Shown one piece after another: positions 31,246 to 44,830 of a stretch of 64,000 nt of DNA; positions within the stretch are counted from its first letter, which is position 1, and every line of letters starts with the position of its first letter. Source of the stretch: Spisula solida. Its lineage: Eukaryota > Mollusca > Bivalvia > Venerida > Mactridae. The DNA is taken from contig OX365947.1 in assembly GCA_947247005.1 (NCBI GenBank), positions 2,556,530 through 2,620,529 of the forward strand. The letters run 5' to 3'. Made by a program: the position numbers and the translations under genes. The notes below the pieces were generated by a model that was given only the letters and a program-made list of their open reading frames with translations, was not told where the DNA came from and ran no database searches.

Positions 31246-31974
31246 ATTCAACAATTGGCAAACAAATTTTCATTATGGCCCACATTAGATAGTGAACGTG
31301 GAGATATACCCCTAGACGTTGAAAATACGGGGTGAATGTAGTTATACAATAGTTCGTTTTATCTGCTATAAAGTTTCCTTGTATTGATATTTTGTATTTT
31401 TAATGATTATCATAAAACATACAATCAGTGTCTGGCTGATATAGATTCAATAAAAACACACGGAAACCATAAATAGATAAACTACTTGTTAGCTGCAATA
31501 TAACTCCAGTTGAATCTAATATTAACATATTCGCTTTGCAATTGGCTGATATGTTAACAACTCCGCCTACTCCACAGTGTGAAAATTAAGTGTATTGAAC
31601 CTCATTGATATCTCTGTTGTCACCGAGTGTAGAATATTATTGTATTGAATTTTTTGCTTTAATTGAAAATAAATGTTCAAATAAATTCAAGCAAGTTTTG
31701 ATGTGTTCTTGGTATAACTGGCTATAAAGTGTTGGACTTTTCATTGAGGATGTAAACCGGTGCTGCAGTTTGAACCCTGGTAAGTTGCTGCTCACATATA
31801 TACGTACATATTATAAGTTGGATCTATTCTGTATTAGTACATTGTGTATTGAATAATTAATTGAAGTGAGAAGAATCAATTTCGCATGTATACTACATTT
31901 TTGTATTAATTACACTTAAATTGTGATCTGATGTGTTTGTTTGACGTGTCGGTTAACCTTAGAAGTTATACATC
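31246..31974. other. Gene-free stretch
   Basis: No exon recognised. At about 31760-31790, GGTGCTGCAGTTTGAACCC may be a worn SINE head. Confidence 0.4.
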
Positions 31975-32520
31975 AACAACAACAACAACAACGATACAAT
32001 CATCGCCATATCATCATCTTACTAGTAATAACCATTATCATAATCATCATTATCATTATCATCAGGATAATTAACATTATCTTCATTTTCATTAACATCA
32101 ACTTTATCAACAGCCGTATTAATATCATCATCAAAATCAACATCAACATCATCAAAATCAACATAATCACCAACATCATCACAAACATCGTCAAAAACAA
32201 CATCATCACAAACATCGTCAAAAACAACATCATCACAAACATCGTCAAAAACAACATCATCACAAACATCGTCAAAAACCACATCATCACAAACATCGTC
32301 AAAAACAACATCATCACAAACATCGTCAAAAACAACATCATCACAAACATCGTCAAAATCAACATCATCAAAGCCAACATCATCACCAGCATTGTCAAAA
32401 CCAACATCATCACAATCAACATCATCACCAACATCGTCAAAACCAACATCATCACAGTCATCATCACAATCAACATCATCACCACTATCATTATCATTGT
32501 CATCAGCATCATCAACCGCC
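31975..32520. repeat. CAT/CAA-rich satellite with 27-bp core unit
   Basis: The 27-bp unit (CATCATCACAAACATCGTCA plus AAAACAA) is repeated about seven times at 32180-32370, flanked by ATC-rich degenerate sequence. The unit length is a multiple of three, so several frames stay open on both strands and give Ile/Asn-, Met/Leu- or Asp/Val-rich translations. Not coding. Confidence 0.92.
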
Positions 32521-33391
32521 ATAAACGTTGGCATCGTTAGCATCAATAAAAAGCTATCTAGTTCTGACATAGCGTATATTTTCTTATATATATTTGTACC
32601 TGCATAGAATGGGTGTATGTATACATGTCTTTGAATCCAAACGAAATAATTAAGATTCAAAGAAGTGCAGAAAGCGTTAATTGTGACTTCCAAATAGTGG
32701 GTCTTCTTTTCTTAGTTAAAATTGAAAAGTAACCTCAGCATAGGTTCACTGATTATTTATATTTACATACACGAATAAAATATTTTGAACATGCATATAA
32801 ATATTCTCCCCTCTATTAAACAAATCACAAAAATGTACAATGATTTACTGGGACAACCCTTGTACGTGTACTTCGACTGTCGTTTTCTTATAACGGTAAG
32901 ATATCGTTTGGAACATCCCCTCAGTTTATGTCAACATGTAGATTCATGTAGCACACACTACAGATAAGATCAAATTATATTCCAACAACTCAACCTGAAT
33001 TATTCACCATCATGACCTGACTGATGGACTCCAGCGACTCATAATGAGTATGAGGAACACATTGTCAATGAATATTATATCATACATATTTACATCAAGG
33101 GAATATAGCGCTCATGTCGACATGTGGTCCATATGCATGTATACATGGACTTTTAAGTATTCGTATTTCTTAAGTATGCATATAGTTCGTGCTTGTTTAA
33201 GCTTACATATACCTTTATTCAGCAACGACCTGTCCATAACAACCACTATTTTGATTAGCATATCTCTATATGATTGACCGTTGTAATGTTTAACGCATTA
33301 TCAAATTTATCATATTTTGATATTATCGCAATCAGTAACTAAAGTTTCTATTGACTGACTGACTGCTTCAGATAGGTTAGTCTGTATTCCG
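32521..33391. other. Gene-free stretch
   Basis: No exon or repeat recognised. Confidence 0.4.
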
Positions 33392-33612
33392 TGCACTAAA
33401 ACTGAACACTAAAACATTACACTAATATTGTACACTTAAACGGAAACTAAATGTACACTAAAGGTGTACTCTCAAAAGGTACTCTAAAACAGTACCTCAA
33501 AACTGTATGGTGAAACTGTTTGCAAAATGGTGCACTAAATTTAAACTACATTTAAACATTTACGCTTAAAACAGCATGTGCTCTGAAACGGTACACTAAA
33601 CAGTAAACAAGA
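33392..33612. repeat. Irregular GTACACTAAAAC repeat
   Basis: About fifteen imperfect copies of a 12-15-base phrase around TACACTAAA or TACTCTAAA. Likely a decayed microsatellite. Confidence 0.7.
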
Positions 33613-34780
33613 TACATACACGTGCATAGACATTGCAGTATCGTCGTTCAACAACAGGATATATATATCATAGTTTTCTCTACTCTTCCATTTTTCTTTT
33701 TTAAAATCTCATAATAATAACGAGGTCAACATAATGTAACTTTTATAACACCGTATGTCTGTTTGAGTGTCACGCACTTGGTTTTAATTTTACCGTATTT
33801 TTTTGCACAATAAAAGTGTCAAGAACCGACTTATAAACACTAATAGCAACGAATTTCCTGTCAAGTGCCGACTTATAAACACGACGTAAAGCGAGTTTCC
33901 TGCATGCCAGCATGTTTTATATTGAAGCAGTCGACCATAAAATTTGATATAAATCATTATTTTGTAAATTAACAAATTTTATAGCGTTTTTAACGATGAA
34001 TAACTAGAACATACAGTAAAACGATGAACTAGTGACATCACTATCGACAGCCTGCAGACTGGAGGCCATTGATTAATTTGAAATGTCAAGTTTTACATGC
34101 AGCATCATTGTTGCTCGGAAGAGTACAGTCCTTAACACCCTATGTGCCCGCTTATAAAGCGGCACCGTTCATAAGTCGCACCCTGACTACGAACATAAAA
34201 ATTTGATTTGCCAACTACTGTTATTCTTAACTTTTTAGGATTTTTTGACGGCTGAAACTAGGTATTTCGGTATATTTACAACTTGGTCATTTAGCTTTTT
34301 ATATAGCTGAAACTAGGTATTTCTGCTTTTTAACAGCTGGGACTTGGACGTTCGACTTTTTGACAATTGAAACTTGGACTTTCGGTGGTTAATTTTATTT
34401 TCCATTCGATTGTGTGATGGGCATTGTGCCGTGTTATTGGGTGTTGTTGTTTTTTCTGTGCTCGGCTGAGTGCTGCCTTCCCTGTCCGATATTTGACTTT
34501 TTATCTGTTTTATACGAGGTATTATGCAAAAGAACGGTTCACCGGTCCGGCCGTCTAATAAACGTATATTTATGATACTTTACACAATCTACCCTACATT
34601 ACCTGCTGACAGCCATTCAAGTCTTTAATCAAATGTGACGCAAGTTTGATTGTACAAGGATATGGCTGGCCGTTTAAGAGAAGTACCCTAGCAAGTGTCA
34701 TAACTCGTAAACTGTTAACTTGTTTCCGACATTTTATCCCTTAATAGTCATATGTTCTTGTATTCAAAGAAAATTTGGAA
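33613..34780. other. Gene-free stretch
   Basis: Contains a short duplication around 33830-33890 (GACTTATAAACACKA) and repeat J copy 4. No exon is recognised. Confidence 0.4.
34430..34500 (+). repeat. Dispersed repeat J, copy 4
   Basis: TGTGCTCGGCTGAGTGCTGC CTTCCCTGTCCG; the best-preserved plus-strand copy. Confidence 0.7.
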
Positions 34781-34795
34781 AATCTTTTACTTGGT

Positions 34796-34866
34796 CACGT
34801 GTCATCTAGGTTGAAGTCACGTGACCAACATATCGCAGTCACGTGACCATGGAGCGTAGTCACGTG
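34796..34866. promoter_or_regulatory. Four E-boxes (CACGTG) at 21-22-bp spacing
   Basis: CACGTG at 34796, 34818, 34840 and 34861. Two are in the extended palindrome GTCACGTGAC, the preferred site of USF, MITF and TFE-type bHLH-zip factors in animals. The units are a short tandem repeat of about two helical turns. No promoter or gene is identified beside it. Confidence 0.6.
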
Positions 34867-37499
34867 CCCAACAGATTGTATTTTGTTTGATAAAAAACAA
34901 AAATCTTGTTCGACATCATGTCAGAACATATTGATGTTTGATGAAGAGTTGTTATTTGATTTGTTGCGACATTTTACCGACGAAAACATGTGAAATTGTC
35001 AGCTGAAATGTTGAGTTTATAGGTCATAATGGAGGTGTGGTAAAACACTTTTCAAAACCTTTTTTTTCTATGTCAAATCAATACAAAGAAAGTGAAAGTA
35101 ATAGAGGTTTATGATGTGCTGTCCGTTAATAGTAACCTGTTTCTGATATTCAAAGAGTATTTGAAGATCTTATGTGGAACATATCTATAGGTCTTAGTTT
35201 CCGCCTATCAATTCTTTTGATTTCGCCTCTTGGTTTACATACAATCAATTTTAATTTTGGAGGGGTCTTTACTCATTGTTTTCGTCTCGTCGAGTTCATT
35301 CTTGATATCCTTGTGGAACGTATATATCTAGAGTAAATCCCCAATTCCACAAAGTCCTACGGCGTTGGAAGCTATGTGGAAAACAGAAAGCCGAAGTTAC
35401 GTTTATATATATAGACAAGAAAGTTCAATTGTTATATTAGGAAAACGTAGAGTTGGTTCACATTTCTGATCTGTATTTATGGGGCTTACGACCAAATACA
35501 AAGACACATACTCGCTTCACCGATGGAACGAGCTTGTTAAAGGCTTTCAGGGGGCCTTTTTTGGTGGCTTTGTTTGGTAACTGGACAGAGACGTTGCACA
35601 GTAAACACGTTTTCTGAATAATAATTGCTGTAAACATAACAATTCCTCAACTTGATGTAATAGCATATTTCCGACAGTGAATACTTACCCACAATAAAAA
35701 CCAGTCGTAATAAAAAAGCATATTAAAGAACGTAGTCACATAACTTAAATTCTCCAGGTATAATGATATTCATAGTTTACAACCTTTAGCCTTGCACCAT
35801 TTAGATCGTATCTCTCCAGATCGTATTTTATAGCCGCACCGAATCTACAAATTGTCAGTTTACGTAAGTTCTATTTATGTACCGTGGTATTTATATATGT
35901 ATCTAACGGTATCGGTTCGATCTCTATAAAGTAAATTTTTAGTAAAATTGATTATCACTATATATTATGGCAGGCTAGAATAAATAACTTAATAGAGCAT
36001 CATCTCCGCACGCCCCAAATCCGCACTTCGCCATGCCAGCACACCGCCTCAGTCATGGACAACACACGCATGCACATGATTCGGGTCCACTAGCTCCCTT
36101 TCCCATGCATCACCCATGACCCTTTTTAATCATAACTCAAAAACAAAAAGCCCAGGCATATGCCTGATAAGGTTTCATCCATGTTCAAATGAAAGAAATG
36201 TAACAAAATCAAAACTTGGCCAGATACCAGGGTTTTAACTCAACAAACAAAATCCCTTTTGTAGACTTATTTTGAAGTTAATTTATAATGGTACATTTAA
36301 GTTTACGGGTTGATCACCGTCTTCGTTTAGGTGTACGATACCATTTATATTTATGTAGCGTTTTGTTGTATACCTATCCCCTTTGTCTGACCCCTTATGT
36401 CTGTCATAGATATCAAAGCGAGGTCATCTTGATACGGTGAAAAGATCCCCTAAATTTATCAGACATGTTATAGTCGACCAGAGATAATAAGATCATCATG
36501 CACGCGTCGCCTTACTCTTTGAAACCTGATCTATTTCACGTCAAAATGATAAAATGATAGTATCTACAATCAGCGAGTTAAAACTTGCGTTTTTAAAGAT
36601 GTTTTTTGTCTTGCTGTTTAATATATTTAATAGTTACCTTAAGAACTCCCGTCCGCGTAATTATAGAAGTCTTTTGAGCTTTTTAAAAAAGATCTGCATC
36701 TCGCTAGGTGATCTCGTGGTGAAATAGAATACGCAAAGTGTCTACTGTACGGACCAAATGTTATCGGCGCAATCTGCGGGGCCGATGTATTTATTTTGAC
36801 ATTAAGTTTACACCAGATCCTACCGCTACCAACTATAACCCTAAATTTACATCAAATATTCTTTAATCAAAGCTAGATCATCATGTACCACCGTACCAGG
36901 GTAATTTTAGTGCTCATATGGTGGAGAGAAAAGGATAGTTTTTATTGCATGACATCGTGGTGATGACGACAGTGATAAATGATCCTTTTATTCGGCTGAG
37001 AGGTTATACGTTCCCACTTTTATCATGGCGAACTACCAGCGAGAAAAAAAAATAAGGTTACATGATCATTAATTAAACCTTTTAAACGGAATAATTATAC
37101 TACTTGTATTTTTGTTATTGTTAGATCGTGAAAGTGAACAATATAATTAAAAGATACAAATAATACGCGCGAGAGTTTACCAGATTTACGAGCGCCACCT
37201 GGTGGTTAAATGCTACTCTTATTTGTGTTTCATTTGAAATGTTGCAATAGGCGGGTACGTGTTTGTATTCAGTTGATACCCTAAATAGAAAAGGACGACA
37301 TGGTTTGATATGTTCACCTGTTTTGAAGTTAATTTGAAAGTAAAATGACGAAACAATACTAGGTCTTTACGGACTGTTCGCGTGCGTCTTTGTCACCTGT
37401 TGGGTGATAAGGTGCAATAACCGGCTGCAGTCTGCTTCAAAGGTTCAAACAACCCAATGGGACAATTATGCTTACATGGGAGAATATTGGACATGAAAG
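34867..37499. other. Gene-free stretch
   Basis: 2.6 kb with no exon, RNA gene or clear repeat recognised. Confidence 0.4.
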
Positions 37500-38000
37500 C
37501 CATTTGACCGTTGCCGACTATCACTATCCGGTACGTCTGCAGACATAAAACGTTGACAAGTGCTAAACATACTGTCCATTACATTAGTACATGTCAAACG
37601 TTGCCGATACCGTTTGGCAAAGACAAAATATTGGTAGGGGTTTTACACTGTCCAGTTCCAGATGTGGCGGAGCCTAAACGTTGACCAGTACAGTTACAAA
37701 GGATAAACTACATGTATGTCCATTACATTGACAGAGGCTGAATGTTGGTCCGTTCATTGACAATTAAGGCTGAAACATTGCGTTGCCAGAGGCGTTGCCC
37801 AGTCGCTTTTGTTGGGGCTTAATACTGCTCGTTGCATTGGTAGAGCCTAAACGCTGACCGCTGTCCAGCACATTGTCAGAGACATGACATTTGTTGAGAC
37901 TAAACGCTTTCCATGGTACACGAGTTAACAGAGACAGAGCGATGTTCCGACACATTGTTAATTAAAAGCTAAATTGTGCCCTGTACATTGGCAGAGTTAC
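37500..38000. repeat. Degenerate 55-65-bp tandem repeat
   Basis: CCTAAACGTTGACC, GTCCATTACATTG and GGCAGAG-type phrases recur near 37548, 37604, 37676, 37740 and 37855 with heavy divergence. Minus-strand open frame 37764-37955 is a by-product. Confidence 0.55.
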
Positions 38001-38413
38001 GTCCGTAATAATATCTAACAACGATTATAGTAATAAAATCGACGGCTTTCTACAAAATCTACTTTATAGAATCGGAAACGATCGTGGGCAGAAATAAAAA
38101 ATGTCGCAATATTACAGTAGATCATAAGCACCGTATACCTATAACACCGGGTATACCAAGTGCCCTATAACACGGGTATTTTGTGATAAAATACGGATAA
38201 AATGCACTAAAATAAAGTGACTTGTTACGTTATTATTTGTGTTATTGCACAGGTGTTCAGTCACATAAAAGACATGATTATATACTTTGTCAAATCATTT
38301 AGGAATGTTTTTGTACATTTGTATTTTTGTCCTTTGAAACGGAATATTTTATTGACGTGGTTGAGTAGTTACTAGTGATTGCATACACCTCCGGAATAAG
38401 AGATCAAACTGTT
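38001..38413. other. Gene-free stretch
   Basis: No exon recognised. It includes a short repeat of TATAACACGGGTAT-like phrases at about 38130-38180. Confidence 0.4.
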
Positions 38414-38458
38414 GTAATAATAATAATTATAATAATAATAATAATAATAATAATTTAT
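38414..38458. repeat. AAT trinucleotide microsatellite
   Basis: About 14 near-perfect TAA units. Confidence 0.95.
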
Positions 38459-38739
38459 TTAAAGAGACAACACAGTTGGACGAGACCAGTCTTCCCCGAG
38501 AGCCTCTATACAGAGGTGTCGGAGTTCACACAGGGGTATGCTCTGATATGGTGGGTTGGTGTGCCAGATTATGTATCATAAACGTTAACTTATGTAGGAA
38601 ATATAAAGTGATAAAGTCCCTCCCAAAGCATTTAGCAGCTCTTGCAAGCAGTGACTACACGTACTCCATTGCGTCATAACAATTTGATAAGAATAATTTT
38701 ACAAGCATACAAGAGATTGAGATAACGTGTCTCCTTGAC

Positions 38740-38990
38740 CAAATTGTTAAGGTATGCGCCTTCCGAGTGTGAGCGGCAGGTCAAAGGTTTGAACCCTGAT
38801 GAGGTTAGTTCTGATATGTCCGGTTGAAGAGCCGCCATATTGCTAATTTATGGGTACCCAACTCCTACCAACCAGGTACCTGCAATGGCAATGAAGGACA
38901 GGATATCAGGAGTTACTGTGATTAGACAAAATGTGTCTCATTAAACCGAAAACAGCTGGCCTTTTCAGTTGTAGTTTCAGTATAATAAGA
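38740..38990 (+). mobile_element. Probable SINE with worn tRNA-like head
   Basis: CAAATTGTTAAGGTATGCGCC and AAGGTTTGAACCCTGA resemble A- and B-box regions. A non-tRNA body of about 200 bp follows (GCCGCCATATTGC, CCAACTCCTACCAACCAGG). No second copy is seen here. Confidence 0.4.
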
Positions 38991-39792
38991 ATATTTTATG
39001 TACTTTAACATGTTACATAAATTATATATTAAATATTATAATGTCGGGCGGTTTTTTAATGTATGCATTCGAATAAATGAACGCCTACATGCGTTTCGAT
39101 TAAAATAGCGCGCATGTGTCTCACAGTTTGACTTGTTGAGATGAAAAACCTAACTCTCACGACCTCCCGTTGTGGCGGAATATTGACCTAGTAAATCCAT
39201 TTAGTCTTTTCAAAGCCGATATAACCAGACCATTCAGGAGGATCGATGCATTTCAATTTCAATATTTTATGTCAGTGTGAATACTGTTTTTAAATCCTAT
39301 GACCGCGCTTACTTTGAAGATAATGAACTTAATACTGAATGAACTCAGTCCGGATCGTGGGGAAATCACTCGAGTTTTATTCACATTTTATTCACTCATT
39401 CAACAGGATCATCTTAACCATGTTTATCAGCGTTCACATTGACAATAACCGCTTCATTTCTACATAAAATATTTATCCTGCCAATAAAATATTATAAAGT
39501 TCAAATCAGATCTGCACGCGGTATGGTAATTCTATTTTTTGGTCTGTACCTAGGATGCGTTTACGAGTGGCATGCGGATCAACGTCCTTGTCAATCGGGA
39601 CACCTCGGACAATCTCTACGAATAATTGTATCCCGTAAAAATGCCGTACGGACCGTTCCGATTGCATCCTTGTGTTGTCGTGCAGTAACTTATTTCATTA
39701 CTATAACTACACAAATAATAACAGTATGTATCATTTTCAGTTTAATTAACCATGTCTTTATAAATCATAAGAAATTGAATAATAAACAGGTT
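38991..39792. other. Gene-free stretch
   Basis: No exon recognised. The open frame 39439-39849 begins without ATG and ends inside an element E fragment. Confidence 0.4.
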
Positions 39793-39955
39793 ATTAAGAA
39801 TTGCAAGCAATACAGAAGTTCCATACCGCCTAGAAACCGTGACCTTTAAATTATTTTTATATGTTTCTATTGCCATAGCAACCACAATTTTTGTCAGAAT
39901 CAAAGTATTTTTTAGACGTGCATAATCCCTTTAGTGCCCCTACCCACATAATGTT
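39793..39955 (-). mobile_element. Element E, 5'-truncated copy
   Basis: Shares ATTAAGAATTGCAAGCAATA and TTGCCATAGCAACCACAATT with the complete copy at 30702. The 5' hairpin is absent. Confidence 0.75.
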
Positions 39956-40080
39956 TTATAATAATGACAATACTAATAATAGTAATAATAGAATTTCTCA
40001 TACCAAAGACGAAATAAAAATGGTACCAGAAATTCCCTTGCTAGACGCTCAGCATAAAAGGGAAACTGGCTTCTCTTCTC

Positions 40081-40195
40081 TCATACCCTCGTAGCGATGG
40101 ATTACATCAGGAATGAGGTGTCGAGAGTGATTAATATAAGTTGGAAAAACTTGTTTCACAATCGACCTTAAATAAATTAGTATAAACTAATAGAA
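40081..40195 (+). repeat. Dispersed pair, copy 1
   Basis: TCATACCCTCGTAGCGATGG ... AATGAGGTGTCGAGAG ... CTTGTTTCACAATC resembles 41369-41480 in order and spacing. Confidence 0.55.
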
Positions 40196-41368
40196 TTTCT
40201 ATATTTTGTCCAGACAGCAAATAGATAAATAAGATAATCAAATTACTGCAAAGAAGCACACTAAAAGTGTCATAGTGACAAACATCGTGTCGCCTACATT
40301 AGCTGTCTTAGAAGTTAAAACAAGGGTATTAAAATAGCATTACCGTCAATAAGTGAAAAATCGCTGACAGACTTAGCCTATTATCAGTGCAGCCCATCTT
40401 GGTGTCGCCAAATTAGGGGTACGTGTAATGTTTATATTTTTACTGTTTAACATTTACGAGTTGACAGGTGAATCTTATTTCAACTGAAGCTATAATAAAA
40501 TAGACGCCATTTGTGTCAAAGTAGATTTGAGGCTGTAAATTGACATTGTAAATAATTGACCGTCCGATTTATGATGTTCTAACTAGTTATAACATATCCT
40601 AAGGCTTTTAACATTCGACCACAAGTATTTCTATAATTGGAATTTACCCATATCACCAGTGGTAATAAAAGTCTAGATAAATAGTCGCCTGCAGCGCCTA
40701 ACTCTCGGGGGAAATTAGTCAATGAGGATGCATGTATGCACTTTAATATTGATTTGTCATTGCAAACTTCGCTCTTAAGTAAAAACTTATCCACTGCACT
40801 ACTTTAAAATACGATCACCGTGGTTTAACATGTAAAATATTTGTATTTTGTTGATCTTACGTCTCATTTAGGCGTTATATGAAATATTAAACATTTAGAA
40901 CATTTCAAAACAGAACCACTTGCAAATGACTAACGGTATCATCGGGTATGGGATGATTCAAATATACTGCCTAATAAATCTATTAAAAATATAAAATACA
41001 TTATACTTCGTCTTTTAGATATTTTATGGGGGTGGTGCTTTGATATTTATCGCTATTTGATATGCGTGTGTCGATGATTTCCACCACACACAAACCTAAC
41101 AAATCAGACCTAAGTTGCATATTTTACAGTATGCATATGCAATATATATATATCATATTTTACAAGTAAATTGAAAAGCAAACAATAGTTACTAGTATAT
41201 CATGAAATGGTGACGTCACATCAAAGACGAATTATAAAAGTGGCGTAAGCGGTTTGATTGCTCTGAATTTTTGGCAATTTTGATATGAACTTATAAGGTT
41301 CTCGTATCGCCCCGGCATACCTTCCAGTAATCTGGATATTTTATGACTAAACTCTTAGAATATTTTCT
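40196..41368. other. Gene-free stretch
   Basis: No exon recognised. A perfect CRE palindrome (GTGACGTCAC) lies at about 41211 without other promoter signals. Confidence 0.4.
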
Positions 41369-41480
41369 TATACCCTCATGTCGATAGATACCATAAGAAA
41401 TGAGGTGTTCAGAGATACAGAACTTGTGTGACAATCAGAATCTCCTTAAAATTTATAATTACAATAAACTAAATGGTCAA
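41369..41480 (+). repeat. Dispersed pair, copy 2
   Basis: CTTATACCCTCATGTCGATA ... AAATGAGGTGTTCAGAG ... CTTGTGTGACAATC; see 40081-40195. The phrase TACCCTCATGTC also occurs at about 59231. Confidence 0.55.
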
Positions 41481-43199
41481 GTATGCCGAATCTAACATTT
41501 ATTTGCATGTGTGCTATATGTAATTACTCTTTTTGTTAAACGCTCCCCGATGCTATAGAAAATAAATAATTCTTAAAAATGGCCATGCTTTGAATTCATT
41601 TCCGGCGAATACCGAAAATTGCCGAATGCAGACAAACAAGCGTAGTCCGTGCTGTGAATCATTTTCCGATGATTGCCGAATATTCCGAAGTCAATCGAAC
41701 ACTTGTTGTTGGGGACGTTTAGATTTTTATAAACTTTAAACATAAAAAGAGAAATTGCCAACTCATGTAGCTCTGAGACAATGTTTACAAATAGATTAGA
41801 TCGTGTAAGCCTTGTTTGTCAGAATAGGGACCTTCAATCGAAGTGATAACCATTATAAACAGTGTATGTTTGTCGTTTAATATTGACAGAGGAAATCCCG
41901 CTATTATTACACTATTGCTTGTTTATTTGATATAAAATTAGCGAACAATGGAAAGTTTAGTAGAGAATATTTGATTATCTGTCCTAGACAAGACTATTGC
42001 CGAAAATCAATCTGGCATGTACGATTTCGTATTTACAAAGTCAGTTTTACGATTAGCCAAAGTTTGTCTACGACTAATTGAAACTAATTCAATGTCTGTG
42101 TACTAATAAATGAATAAACAGAAGGTTCGTTGGACAATGGACTAGAGACGGACCATAAACATTGTCGCCATTTTGATTTACCTCATTTAACCCAAAAGAA
42201 ACACAACTGGAAATGTTTAGTAGTTTACACGCGGCGAAATATTCAAGTCCGTTGGTTGAATTGCCAACATGAATATACATGTATACATATAAATGTTTTA
42301 GGGGTCGTAAAATATAGACATACATTGATTTATCTGGAAAAAATACGATAACCTTGCAAAATGTCGATCAATTTATAAGAAAATAGATAAAATTACAGTT
42401 ACGTTCTTGGTCCGGATTTATACGGCAGTTTTCCATAACCCTCCTCGTTAAATGAATGAAATCGATCATTGTGCAAATAATCAGGAAAAAATCAAATAAA
42501 AAACTTCTTTATTTCAATAAAAAGTGACAAATGACATTGCGTACATTCACTACGCATGTTTTGTGCGTTTCTAAGCTAGAGTGTAGTGCTAACGCGAACC
42601 TTGAAGTGTTGTTTGTCTCCAAATGCCTTGTCACATTTTTGTCAAGAATAAACAAAATAAACTTAATCGTACATCTGTCTCCATATACGCCTGTATGGTT
42701 TCATAAAAAAATCGTAAAATTTCAAACCAAACCCATCCCGAGTGAATGGTTTCAAGCCTCCGTACATGTACATAGAAACTGTATTTCAATTTAAGAGACG
42801 CGGCAATGCGCAATGGTGTTTATAACTAAGAGCTAAACTAATATGTTCAGCAAAAACAAAAAGAGTTAAGCTTATTCACAGATATTTTACATGATTTCTT
42901 AATTTTCGTTGGATTCCGTTTTGTGAAAGTTTCAGGGAATATGATTGGAGTTGTTGCAGAGCCTTCTGTGTATATCGATGCTCCTTTAAAGTAAATATTG
43001 CCACATCACCGGAGTAAAGCATCAAAACGACCTCAAAATTAAGACTACTATTTTGAGAGTCCAATTTCACTGATTCCTATTTTTGCAATCTCAATTTTGA
43101 GACAACTTCAATAAACGAACCAGATTTCAAGGGGCCCAAATGATGGTCTTACCGGGGTCATGTTTATGCAGAGTCAACAATTTGTATATGGTTATTTTT
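41481..43199. other. Gene-free stretch
   Basis: No exon, RNA gene or clear repeat recognised. Confidence 0.4.
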
Positions 43200-43262
43200 A
43201 TGTCTTTCGAGCTGTGTTGTTTCTGTTGACTCCCGCCTCCCCTGTCGATTTGTTATTATTTT
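43200..43262 (+). repeat. Dispersed repeat J, copy 5
   Basis: GAGCTGTGTTGTTTCTGTTG ACTCCCGCCTCCCCTGTCG is a diverged J copy. Confidence 0.6.
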
Positions 43263-43639
43263 TTTACAATTGTGTGTTTGTTATATTTTATTTCTCACCG
43301 AAGTGATGAACGTTGCCCGTATTCGATGATAAAATCGAACCATCGGACAACTATTAAATGTGTTATCTCTGATAGGTCTGTAGTGTGTCTCAATTTACAT
43401 TTTGAGTTATTTATGAAAGTTATCACCTCTTTCTGGCGTTTGTCGTTTTATCTTTGTGTAAATATAAAATCTTCTCTATTTACCCCTCAATTTTCTCTAA
43501 TAAAACAAGACATATGTGTTGAACGATAATATATCTCCACTCAAAACACACAATTCAGATCGTACTACATTGATTCAGCAATCATATTCATGTAGAGTGT
43601 CGCGTCTTTCCGTGATATGAAATCCGTAGTGTAAAGAGT

Positions 43640-43990
43640 AAACATCGTGTCCGATATATCGTACAATACCTTGTCCGATATCTTGCCCGATGTAATACCC
43701 GATGCCTTGCTTGATACATTGCCCGATACATTGTCCGATAAAGTGCCCGACATATTGCCCAATGCCTTGCTCGATATATTGATCGATACCTCGCCTGGTA
43801 ACTTTAAAAATCCTCGTGCCCGAAAGCCTGTCCGATACCTTGCCCTAACCCTTACTCGTTACATCGCCCGATATATCGCCAGAAAATCTTGCGCGATACC
43901 TCGTCCAATTGCTGACATGATAATCGCCCGAAACCTTGCCCGCTACACAGCCAGATACCTTGCCCGATACATCGCAGGAAAACCTTTTCC
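43640..43990. repeat. Degenerate 12-bp repeat (CTTGCCCGATAC)
   Basis: About 29 imperfect dodecamers of the type CTTGCCCGATAC. The period is a multiple of three, so frames stay open on both strands. On the minus strand they read as S-D/G-x-x tetrapeptides resembling the T-S-x-x run of the zinc-finger tail at 6982-7089. Confidence 0.85.
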
Positions 43991-44830
43991 GATATATCGC
44001 CCTTGCATCAAATAAGCTAATTTCACTTTTTTCATATTAATTAATGATTGAATCATATTAACCAAGATATATAAATTATGATGTTAGTTCAATATTCTAT
44101 TTACTGACTGATCATTGATTTATCCGGGTTATTGCGTAGCTGAAAGCGTCTGTATGTTTATTAAGCAGGTCGAACGTAACATATATAGATGAAGCAAATA
44201 TATGTCTTATTCATAAAAAGCTAAACGAGTGTTTACTTCGTACTTCACCGAAATGAACTTTTAAAAGTTAGTAAAATGATATTTCCACTGTTATGCTGAA
44301 TGTGAACTGAAGTTGTTATAATTGCAAAATTGAAAAGCTTTCAGTCAGAGCATGAACTGTCCACGTGTGTGTGTTTGTGATTTCTCTTCATGTTGAGTAT
44401 GTTAGATTTTTATCGCCTTTCTCTGGGTCAACACCCGAGCGCAACTAGCTGATGACGACGATGCCAACAAAAGAATTAAGCATGTGGTTTTTACCTGACC
44501 TTTGCTTTGAGTTCTATGTTTTTGTTCTCGGCGATGGTCAATTGTTTCGCTGATGTCCACGTGAATACTAGATCCCCATGGGAACTTCCGTACTATGTCC
44601 ATGACTGTCCAGGACAACGGTAATTTGAACTTCCACCCTGGGGAGTTGTGTTATCGCTTTCAAAGCCTCGGTCTCACAAAGCAATAATAGGATTCTGAAT
44701 AATTTAATCCAATTAATTGCATGTTTCAAGGATGTAATTGGTCATTGATTGAAACACACGTTCGTATATTACATGGGATTAGGGCACTTCAAGGTTCGCA
44801 CCGTCTTTGATAATTATTACCAGTTGATGT
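43991..44830. other. Gene-free stretch
   Basis: No exon or repeat recognised. Confidence 0.4.

Noticed and set aside
31941..32693. Ile/Asn-, Met/Leu- and Asp/Val-rich frames of 171 to 223 codons
   Set aside because: Artefacts of a CAT/CAA satellite with a 27-bp period; several frames are open on both strands.
39439..39849. 136-codon plus-strand frame with hydrophobic stretches
   Set aside because: No ATG start, ends inside an element E fragment, no recognised domain.
41211..41220. Single CRE palindromes at about 41211 and 53713
   Set aside because: Isolated sites without other promoter elements; single 8-bp palindromes are expected by chance in 64 kb.
43565..44015. Frames with S-D-x-x or P-D-x-L repeats on both strands
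   Set aside because: Degenerate 12-bp repeat; open on both strands and without splice sites. Kept as a repeat and as a comparison for the zinc-finger tail.
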